Both the position numbers and the translations under genes were made by a program. From Akkermansiaceae bacterium (lineage in GTDB: Bacteria > Verrucomicrobiota > Verrucomicrobiia > Verrucomicrobiales > Akkermansiaceae), in assembly GCA_903909905.1 (NCBI GenBank), contig CAIVXP010000324.1, positions 1-5,587 of the forward strand: 5,587 nucleotides of DNA, written 5' to 3'. Numbering within the stretch: position 1 is the stretch's first letter; each line of letters opens with the position of its first letter. Positions 1 through 4,911 of this stretch are shown piece after piece. Below the pieces are notes generated by a model. That model had not been told where the DNA came from and did no database searches. It saw only the letters and a program-made list of their open reading frames with translations.

Positions 1-84
1 ACCGCAATCATCAAGAGCCCGGTGGTTTTGGTGAATGAATTTGTGAGTGTGCAGATTGTGGGTTGGCTCGATGCGGGTAAATAG
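1..84 (+). CDS. C-terminal end of an unrecognised protein (partial)
   Basis: The first plus-strand frame is open from the left edge for 27 codons and stops at TAG (82-84). The other two plus-strand frames hit stops within about 36 bases. The tail alternates hydrophobic and polar residues (VVLVNEFVSVQIVGWLDAGK), as in a beta-strand-rich C-terminus, which is why I read it as a real gene end and not chance. I do not recognise the family and the start lies outside the window. It converges with the GH99-like gene, leaving 52 bases between the two stop codons. An open stretch of 27 codons is weak evidence by itself, so a chance frame remains possible. Confidence 0.45.
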   Translation, partial: TAIIKSPVVLVNEFVSVQIVGWLDAGK

Positions 85-105
85 GCGGTAAGCATTATTT
101 CGAAT

Positions 106-125
106 TTACCAATGGTAAGCGTTTT
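106..125 (+). terminator. weak hairpin between convergent genes, possible terminator
   Basis: TTACC (106-110) and GGTAA (114-118) can pair across the loop AAT, with a T-G pair extending the stem by one. The sequence GCGTTTT follows on the plus strand. The stem is short and AT-rich and the T run has only four bases, so this is a poor intrinsic terminator. Its support is mainly its position just after the plus-strand stop codon. Further pairing with another GGTAA at 87-91 is possible. Confidence 0.22.
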
Positions 126-136
126 CAGATCATAGG

Positions 137-1315
137 TCAAACTGACACCGACTCGCGCGAAGCCGGGCTGGCGATGTTTCCGAACACTTTGGCAACCGCT
201 TCGAGATACGCCATGCCATGAACCATGTCGGGCTCGATGTAACTGCCCTCGGTCCACTCATTCCAGGCATTGATACTGATAAGATTCGGCCCCTTTCTGC
301 GACTCAAGCGGTCTCGATACAGCTCCAGGGTCTTTTGAAATGCCTCGGGCGTATTCCCACCGATCAGGTTGGAGAATGTCGATTCCGGAAGCGGCTCCCA
401 GATGTCCGTCTGAACCGTGCGCGGCGAATTGTCCCAGCCCATGGTGATATTGGGAAAATAAGGCACGGCATGCTCCTCTTCCATTCGGTTCCAGACTTTA
501 AGATACTTTGAAAGCACTTCGTCGTATGGGGTGTAGGGAGTTTTGTTCAGATCCGCGTGGTGAATCCATACATAGCTCGTCACACTGTCAAAACCCAGTG
601 CGGCGACCAGTTCCGGCAAATCTTTGATGACAGTCTCACCCGGCAACACCGGCTTACCCCAGACCACCGCATTGAAGTGCAGATCGGGAAAGCCTGCCGC
701 ACGCACGCGCTCGCGAAATTCATCGATCGCCTCGCGTGTGGCTTTCACCGAACCGTGGATCTCCACAAATTTCGACAGATCATAGACAGAGAAGTACGGA
801 CAGCCGTCCACCATGAGGTATGAGGGATGCAGGAAATAGCGTTCGATGATGAGATCGGTGATGGCACGAAACATTTTCGGGGAAACTAGCCCGGGATAAA
901 GCAGCTCCTTGCCAAAGCTGCGCCCCATCGGATGAATGTTGATCCAGTCGTGATTGGCCCACATGAGGGCAAACTCGATCCGGTCGACATTTCGCGCCTT
1001 AAGAAATCCCTGCTCAAGACACCGCTCAAGGAACGGACCGTCTTCGTAGTGATACCAATCAAAGATAAAATGATCGATGCCGTGATCCACCGCCGCGTCG
1101 ATCTTCTTCTCCATCACCTGCGGGTCGGACTCGTCCTCGTGACCCCACAACGGCACCTTGGGCTGTTGGTGCCCCGGGAAACGCGGAATGGCATGCCGGA
1201 CCAATTGCCACTCGGTCCAACCGGGGCCGTGGATCTTTGCATTGCGGGGATCGGCGTGATAGTTCGGAAAGTAATAGCAGCCGACCCGGATACGGTCCTT
1301 GGATGAGGTGTTCAT
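137..1315 (-). CDS. GH99-like / WbsX-family glycan-active protein
   Basis: A 392-residue protein of the glycoside hydrolase 99-like (WbsX) family. Seen in the sequence: RVGCYYFPNYH near residues 10-20, GWTEW at 32-36, the FPGHQQPKVPLWG segment at about 46-58, DHGIDHFIFDWYHYEDGPFLE at about 77-97, MWANHDW near 118-124, and the hallmark NAWNEWTEGSYIEPD at 349-363. Family members are found in O-antigen clusters (WbsX) and as stand-alone genes in Planctomycetes and Verrucomicrobia. GH99 enzymes proper are endo-alpha-1,2-mannosidases or mannanases, but the activity of this branch is not established, so the substrate is unknown. No signal peptide is visible with this start, suggesting a cytoplasmic protein. 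The frame stays open upstream to a GTG at 1411 (ATG at 1393), adding 32 residues. I prefer ATG 1315 because the conserved core begins eight residues later and the extra segment overlaps a motif shared with the non-coding leader of the upstream gene. No start has a good Shine-Dalgarno. It lies 119 bases after the sulfatase-fusion gene on the same strand. Confidence 0.85.
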   Translation of the reverse strand: MNTSSKDRIRVGCYYFPNYHADPRNAKIHGPGWTEWQLVRHAIPRFPGHQQPKVPLWGHEDESDPQVMEKKIDAAVDHGIDHFIFDWYHYEDGPFLERCLEQGFLKARNVDRIEFALMWANHDWINIHPMGRSFGKELLYPGLVSPKMFRAITDLIIERYFLHPSYLMVDGCPYFSVYDLSKFVEIHGSVKATREAIDEFRERVRAAGFPDLHFNAVVWGKPVLPGETVIKDLPELVAALGFDSVTSYVWIHHADLNKTPYTPYDEVLSKYLKVWNRMEEEHAVPYFPNITMGWDNSPRTVQTDIWEPLPESTFSNLIGGNTPEAFQKTLELYRDRLSRRKGPNLISINAWNEWTEGSYIEPDMVHGMAYLEAVAKVFGNIASPASRESVSV

Positions 1316-1359
1316 TGCTTTGTTCAAAAATTTACCACCAACCCAAAATGCAGACCTTG

Positions 1360-1385
1360 AAAAATGCGCCGCAAACCCGCGCGGC
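1360..1385 (-). terminator. GC hairpin with T run in the leader of the GH99-like gene (terminator or attenuator candidate)
   Basis: On the minus strand GCCGC (1381-1385) and GCGGC (1368-1372) form an all-GC five-base stem around an eight-base loop. It is followed after GCA by five Ts (1360-1364). It lies 50-75 bases after the stop of the sulfatase-fusion gene and 45-70 bases before the ATG of the GH99-like gene. It could therefore end the upstream transcript or attenuate read-through. The stem is short and the loop large, so confidence is low. It overlaps the shared leader motif. Confidence 0.28.
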
Positions 1386-1395
1386 AATGCCATCG
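1381..1395 (-). promoter_or_regulatory. shared leader motif, copy upstream of the GH99-like gene
   Basis: The plus-strand sequence GCGGCAATGCCATCG differs at one base in 15 from the copy at 3861-3875 in the leader of the sulfatase-fusion gene. It starts 66 bases from the chosen ATG (1315), against 60 bases for the other gene. A run of A followed by TGCGCCGC also flanks it, as AAAAATCCGCCGC does at the other site. A regulatory role is inferred from repetition and position only. Confidence 0.35.
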
Positions 1396-1434
1396 GATGG
1401 GTGGCACGCACGGGAAAGGCTCAAGCCTGCGACT

Positions 1435-3801
1435 TCATTTGAGGTATGATGGGCGAAATACTTTGACGGGCGCGCCCTGAGGCGTCGCGCGGAATTGCCG
1501 CCAGAGTTTGGCGGTCGCAGGGTCGTTTGTGTCGGGCAGCGGGATTTCCTGCAGGTGCCTTTCGAAGCGTTTGCGGGCGGCGATTGCCTCGGTATCGGTT
1601 GACTCGCTCACATCGCGATATTCGTCGCGATTCGCCGCGCCACGGGTGTCATAGAATCGCCCCCGGCCGTCGAGCAGCCAGTTGCGGTCGCGCACCCAGC
1701 GAGCATTGTTCATCGCCATGCGGATCGTCTCGCGCGGGGTGAAAGGTTCGCCGAGCAAATACGGGGCAAAGCTGTGGCCATCGGTGTTCATCGCACCGCG
1801 ATACCCCGCAAGCTGGGCGAATGTCGGCCAGAAATCGGTGAAGTCCACCAGCACATCGCTCGAGCCGCGGGCTTGCACCGGGCCGCCGCCCACCACCAGC
1901 GGCACGCGAATGCCGTTGTCGCGATCGTAGCTATTCTTGTCCATGACCTTGTTGCTCCCGCGAATGTCCGCTGTGCCATTGTCGGCAGCAAAGAAGATGA
2001 TGGTATCCCTCGCCCGCCCCTGCTCGACCAGCCCCTTGCGGAGACGCCCAAGCAGGTGGTCGAGGTATTGCATGTTCGACTTGAGCGTGCCGCGCACCTT
2101 GCCGCCGGTCGGCCGACCTTCTTTGTCCAACTCCGGCACATCGGTATAATACCAACGCCCTTCAGGTGAGCCCGCCACCTCCTCGTGTGCCTTGTGCGGA
2201 AGAAAAGTTGCCCAGTAGGCGATGAACGGTTTGTCGCGATCGACTGCGGTGAACTCCAGCAAATGCTTCAACTCCAGATCGGGCCCAAAGTCCTTCGGCG
2301 TCGTGGGCAGACCCTTGCCGTTGCGCACCAGGCCCGGATGCCAAAACCAGGAAACGCCATAGATGTCCTTGCGCTCGGGCGACCAATGGTTTTGTCGCGG
2401 ACCATCGTGGCCCGGCCAAAACCATGTGATCAGCCAGTCCTCCGCTCCCAGCACGCCCGCATCGGGATCATTGCCGGGGTGTTTTTTTCCGACCATGCTG
2501 GTGGCATAGCCGGCCTGCTTGAGCATCTTCAGCAACGGCAGATGCCGTGGGTCCTGCCAAAACGGGACTTCGGGAGAAACTGGGTTCTCGTAGTAGCCGG
2601 TGTGGTGCGGGTATTTGCCGGTCATCATCATGGCGCGCGACGGGGCGCACACAGGCGTGGACCACGCATCGCGGATAAGGACGCCATCGTCGGCCAGTTT
2701 CTGCAGGTTGGGCATGGCGATGGTGCCGCCATAGGGTGCCAGTTCGTCGGCCGAGACATCATCGGCGAGAATGAAGACGATATTGGGAGGACGCTCTTCG
2801 TTCAGGTTGCATTCGCCATCATCGCGGTTCGCGCGCGATGAGGCAGGATTGAAAACATTCCCCGTCACCGTGTTGTCGTCCGCGAAGTCGCGGTTGTCGG
2901 CGCTGCTTCCGAAACTGTGACCAGCGTCTGCTTCGCAGTAGTTGCGGCGCCCTTGGCGCGAACCGAGCCAGATCCCGTGACTGCCCGGGCGCAATCCGGA
3001 GAGATCGAAGGTATTGTTGTCGATGCGGTTTTCGCGCGGCTTTTGGTGACGCACCGTGCCGCCTTCGCCGCAGTTGCGATAAAGATAGATGCCGCCGAAA
3101 GCGGCGCGGACGAAGAGGTTTCCTTTGATGATATTGCGCGCGGATCCATCGACGGCGATGACTTCGCGCGCAGCGCGGACGTCAAAGGTGCAATTTTCGA
3201 TCGTGTTGCCGGCGCTTTCCGCGTCGAGATAGACAGCCGTCGAAACCGTCCAGCCCGTGAATGTGCAGTCTTTCACGGTCACGCCGGTGACACCGGGCCC
3301 CAGATAGAGCGGGATGCGGTGCGCCGCCTCGATCTGCATATTCTCGAGGACAATCTGACGCGGAGCCGCCGCTTGGGCGCGTTCCGTGTGCCCCTCGCTC
3401 ACGGAAGACTCACGCACGCACGGCGCCTCGCCGTTGCGCCCGAGGCCGACGATGCGGATCCCTCCGCGCAGCCGGCCGTTGCGGATGGTGATACGCTCGG
3501 AAACGTCCCAGCTCCCGCCTTTTCGCAGAGAGCGGATGACAATCTCTGTCGGTTTCCCTTCGTTGAACCATCCGCCCTGCAAGTCGATCACCGTTCCGCT
3601 TGCCGCACTTCCAGCCAGTTCGAATTTCTCAACGCTTGGCGATCTCAACACCAACTTCAACAGCGATGAGGGAGCGAAGTAGAACCACGCGGCCAAGCCC
3701 AAGGAGACCAAGACAAGAAGCAGGGCCAGCACCAGTGCTCGTGCCAAGCTGGCGCGAGTCCAGCGGGTCGGTGATACACCATGAGTCGAAACAGCATCCA
3801 T
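1435..3801 (-). CDS. membrane-anchored right-handed beta-helix / S1-type sulfatase fusion
   Basis: A 788-residue two-domain protein. Residues 1-20 are a short basic N-terminus (R14, R16, R21), followed by one hydrophobic helix at about 21-42. This is a signal-anchor layout placing the rest outside the cytoplasm. Residues about 98-318 form short repeating strand-turn units (for example NTIENCTFDV, NIIKGNLF, NRIDNNTFDL, NTVTGNVF) typical of a right-handed parallel beta-helix. Residues about 337-788 are a sulfatase: NIVFILADD with metal ligands D347/D348; C385-A-P-S-R with MMTG, matching sulfatase signature I; GYATSMVGKKH (431-441), matching signature II; AADNG with D607/N608; and NGIRVPLVV. Such enzymes hydrolyse sulfate esters after C385 is oxidised to formylglycine; no modifying enzyme is present in the window. 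The domain is full length. All six other cysteines are in the beta-helix half. The start is supported by AAGGT eight bases upstream. A one-domain sulfatase normally carries its own signal peptide just before NIVFILADD; here the beta-helix replaces it. Substrate unknown; a sulfated polysaccharide is a reasonable inference. Confidence 0.9.
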   Translation of the reverse strand: MDAVSTHGVSPTRWTRASLARALVLALLLVLVSLGLAAWFYFAPSSLLKLVLRSPSVEKFELAGSAASGTVIDLQGGWFNEGKPTEIVIRSLRKGGSWDVSERITIRNGRLRGGIRIVGLGRNGEAPCVRESSVSEGHTERAQAAAPRQIVLENMQIEAAHRIPLYLGPGVTGVTVKDCTFTGWTVSTAVYLDAESAGNTIENCTFDVRAAREVIAVDGSARNIIKGNLFVRAAFGGIYLYRNCGEGGTVRHQKPRENRIDNNTFDLSGLRPGSHGIWLGSRQGRRNYCEADAGHSFGSSADNRDFADDNTVTGNVFNPASSRANRDDGECNLNEERPPNIVFILADDVSADELAPYGGTIAMPNLQKLADDGVLIRDAWSTPVCAPSRAMMMTGKYPHHTGYYENPVSPEVPFWQDPRHLPLLKMLKQAGYATSMVGKKHPGNDPDAGVLGAEDWLITWFWPGHDGPRQNHWSPERKDIYGVSWFWHPGLVRNGKGLPTTPKDFGPDLELKHLLEFTAVDRDKPFIAYWATFLPHKAHEEVAGSPEGRWYYTDVPELDKEGRPTGGKVRGTLKSNMQYLDHLLGRLRKGLVEQGRARDTIIFFAADNGTADIRGSNKVMDKNSYDRDNGIRVPLVVGGGPVQARGSSDVLVDFTDFWPTFAQLAGYRGAMNTDGHSFAPYLLGEPFTPRETIRMAMNNARWVRDRNWLLDGRGRFYDTRGAANRDEYRDVSESTDTEAIAARKRFERHLQEIPLPDTNDPATAKLWRQFRATPQGAPVKVFRPSYLK
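2617..2655 (-). other. sulfatase catalytic signature with formylglycine-precursor cysteine
   Basis: These codons specify residues 383-395, PVCAPSRAMMMTG. This fits the classical sulfatase signature I ([SAPG]-[LIVMST]-[CS]-[STACG]-P-[STA]-R-x2-hydrophobic2-[TAR]-G) at every position. The cysteine codon is TGC, complementary to 2647-2649. A Cys-type site can be matured by either the aerobic formylglycine-generating enzyme or the radical-SAM anaerobic maturase. It is the only cysteine in the sulfatase half, so the domain appears catalytically intact. Confidence 0.9.
2848..3510 (-). other. right-handed parallel beta-helix domain of the fusion protein
   Basis: Residues about 98-318 carry a run of roughly 20-28-residue units with hydrophobic strand cores and N- or G-rich turns: ITIRNGRLRG, IVLENMQIEA, VTVKDCTFTG, NTIENCTFDV, NIIKGNLFVR, NRIDNNTFDL and NTVTGNVFNP. 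Such folds occur in polysaccharide lyases, epimerases, hydrolases and non-catalytic binding modules. I see no recognisable lyase or epimerase active site, so binding or scaffolding is as likely as catalysis. The six cysteines (128, 179, 204, 244, 289, 331) could form disulfides outside the cytoplasm. Confidence 0.75.
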
Positions 3802-3809
3802 GGCACATT

Positions 3810-3814
3810 ACCTT
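3810..3814 (-). promoter_or_regulatory. ribosome binding site of the sulfatase-fusion gene
   Basis: AAGGT on the minus strand lies eight bases before ATG 3801. It fixes the start that gives the basic N-terminus and membrane anchor. A nearly identical GACAAGGTA context precedes the pilin-like gene. Confidence 0.6.
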
Positions 3815-3860
3815 GTCACAGGCGCGCAAAAGAACCTTCAATCACATGCCACAAAAATCC

Positions 3861-3875
3861 GCCGCAATGCCATCG
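3861..3875 (-). promoter_or_regulatory. shared leader motif, proximal copy upstream of the sulfatase-fusion gene
   Basis: The plus-strand sequence GCCGCAATGCCATCG starts 60 bases from the fusion gene's ATG. It matches 14 of 15 bases at 1381-1395, upstream of the GH99-like gene, and is partly repeated at 3892-3907. No convincing -35/-10 pair could be assigned around it, so whether it is an operator, part of a promoter or a chance repeat is open. Confidence 0.35.
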
Positions 3876-3891
3876 CCCCGGTAGCCAACTT

Positions 3892-3907
3892 GCCGCAATG
3901 CGAATCG
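3892..3907 (-). promoter_or_regulatory. shared leader motif, distal copy upstream of the sulfatase-fusion gene
   Basis: The plus-strand sequence GCCGCAATGCGAATCG repeats the first ten bases of the copy at 3861-3870 exactly. It then matches its ATCG end after a one-base insertion. The two copies are direct repeats whose starts are 31 bases apart (about three helical turns), a spacing that would suit two sites on one DNA face. Role inferred only. Confidence 0.3.
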
Positions 3908-3963
3908 TAACTCGAACGCCATTTGCCGACCCATCCTCGCCGATACCACATCAATCACCATGC

Positions 3964-4674
3964 TCACGGATCAAGCGTGAAATAGCGTCGCCTCTTGGCC
4001 TCATTCATGGTTTTGATCTCAAGGTTCTCGACATGACCATCGAGGAAAAGGGCTCCAGCCTTATCCTTGTATCGCGGATCCGGTCCACTGTCGGGCTTCC
4101 AACCCTGGCGTGCAAAATCCTCACCTGTAAAAAGCCAAGTGCTGTCCCACCCTGGCTCTTTAGCACTGCAATAGATCACCTTCCAGCTCGGACTCGAAAT
4201 GGTTGAAATCGGAGTTCCCGACTCGTCGCCGAATTTTCTGCAGTCCCATGTGTTCAAAACAATGGAATGGTTCACCCCGAAACTTCCCATCGGATGCTGG
4301 CGCTTGCCCTCCAGCACAGGATCGTAAAAATATTCCGGCAGCGGGCGGGCGGGATCCGTGTCATTCCATTTGACGCCTGAAAATTCGCAAATGTAGCGCT
4401 GAAAGTAAACAAGTCCTCCTCCGTACATGATCGCGCCCCAGTCTGCGGAGGGCGGCAAACGATTGTTGTTCTCCGCCGCGTAGTTGGCGACAAGCGCTCC
4501 CGTTCGCTTCAGATAAGAAGTCGCCTTGGCCGATCTCGCGGAAGAGAGGTACGACTTCCATCCAGCACCAGCAATGGTAACGAGAACCGCAATAATGGCG
4601 ATCGTTACCAACACCTCAACTAGCGTGAAGCCCGCCCGCGCAGACAGTCGCCGCGTCAACAATTTCTGACTCAT
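3964..4674 (-). CDS. type IV pilin-like protein with prepilin N-terminal methylation signal
   Basis: A 236-residue protein with a class III-type prepilin signal. A basic leader (MSQKLLTRRLSARAG) is followed by FTLVEVLVTIAIIAVLVTIA, with the cleavage site between G15 and F16 and the conserved Glu at mature position 5. The hydrophobic stretch (about 16-36) is the pilin alpha-1 helix and membrane segment. The soluble part contains GSFGVNHS near 131-138, in the place where family members have an 'S-Y-G-M-N'-like motif, and ends with ALFLDGHVENL (DGHV at 212-215), the C-terminal motif common in large prepilin-like families of Verrucomicrobia, Planctomycetes and Lentisphaerae. Three cysteines remain after processing (96, 145, 169). 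Such proteins are processed by prepilin peptidase and exported by type II secretion or type IV pilus machinery; none is in the window. The start at 4674 is chosen over ATG 4719 because AAGGT lies seven bases upstream of it and the prepilin leader then has normal length. Its exact role (major pilin, pseudopilin or surface protein) cannot be decided. Confidence 0.88.
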   Translation of the reverse strand: MSQKLLTRRLSARAGFTLVEVLVTIAIIAVLVTIAGAGWKSYLSSARSAKATSYLKRTGALVANYAAENNNRLPPSADWGAIMYGGGLVYFQRYICEFSGVKWNDTDPARPLPEYFYDPVLEGKRQHPMGSFGVNHSIVLNTWDCRKFGDESGTPISTISSPSWKVIYCSAKEPGWDSTWLFTGEDFARQGWKPDSGPDPRYKDKAGALFLDGHVENLEIKTMNEAKRRRYFTLDP

Positions 4675-4681
4675 TCGCAAT

Positions 4682-4686
4682 ACCTT
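4682..4686 (-). promoter_or_regulatory. ribosome binding site of the pilin-like gene
   Basis: AAGGT on the minus strand lies seven bases before ATG 4674. No comparable site precedes the alternative ATG at 4719, so this site decides the start. Confidence 0.6.
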
Positions 4687-4789
4687 GTCTTTTTCCGGTT
4701 TACAGTTTGCAAGTTTCATAAAAATTGTTCTGTATCATGACACATTTTCGCGGACTTGCCTTGATTTCAGCGACAAGAACCAAGGTAGA

Positions 4790-4800
4790 AATGCCAATCG
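4790..4800 (-). promoter_or_regulatory. weak relative of the shared leader motif upstream of the pilin-like gene
   Basis: The minus strand reads CGATTGGCATT here, resembling the CGATGGCATTGC and CGATTCGCATTGC copies in the other leaders. It is about 116 bases from the pilin-like ATG, farther than in the other genes, and shorter. It may be coincidence. The rest of 4675-4831 is AT-rich and shows no clear promoter that I can defend. Confidence 0.18.
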
Positions 4801-4831
4801 CGTTGCCGTCTTTTTCAATTGATGGCTGCTC

Positions 4832-4870
4832 AAAAAAATGAAGGGCGCCAGCTCCCAGCTGACGCCCTTC
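4832..4870 (-). terminator. strong intrinsic terminator of the PEP-CTERM gene
   Basis: On the minus strand GAAGGGCGTCAGCT (4857-4870) pairs along all 14 positions with AGCTGGCGCCCTTC (4840-4853) across a GGG loop. After one A come seven Ts (4832-4838). The one non-Watson-Crick position is a G-U wobble in minus-strand RNA but a C-A mismatch in plus-strand RNA. That orientation fits termination of the PEP-CTERM gene, whose stop is 41 bases upstream. It separates that transcript from the pilin-like gene, which must then have its own promoter within 4675-4831. I could not assign one with confidence. Confidence 0.88.
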
Positions 4871-4911
4871 TCGATCCCTTTGGAGTAAAAACCAAAAGCT
4901 CCTAGGGGAAA

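Noticed and set aside
1421..1432. Short palindrome (AGGCTTGAGCCT on the minus strand) just after the stop of the fusion gene, as a terminator
   Set aside because: It gives a stem of at most five pairs with almost no loop and only a three-base T run, which is too weak to call.
2185..2841. 218-codon plus-strand open frame opposite the sulfatase domain
   Set aside because: It is antisense to highly conserved sulfatase motifs. The translation is low-information, with no motif and no supporting start site.
2917..3669. 250-codon plus-strand open frame opposite the beta-helix part of the fusion gene
   Set aside because: It lies entirely antisense to a clear protein-coding gene in GC-rich DNA, where such shadows are common, and its translation shows no recognisable domain.
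3781..4206. 141-codon plus-strand open frame spanning the gap between the pilin-like and fusion genes
   Set aside because: It overlaps both minus-strand genes antisense, and the intergenic part is better explained as the leader of the fusion gene with its repeated motif and ribosome binding site.
4675..4719. 15-residue N-terminal extension of the pilin-like protein from ATG 4719
   Set aside because: There is no Shine-Dalgarno before ATG 4719, whereas ATG 4674 has AAGGT seven bases upstream and gives a prepilin leader of normal length.
4780..4800. Sigma-54-like promoter on the minus strand (TTGGCAT ... TTGG) upstream of the pilin-like gene
   Set aside because: The spacing between the GG and the would-be GC element is wrong and the -12 element lacks the GC, so it does not meet the sigma-54 consensus.
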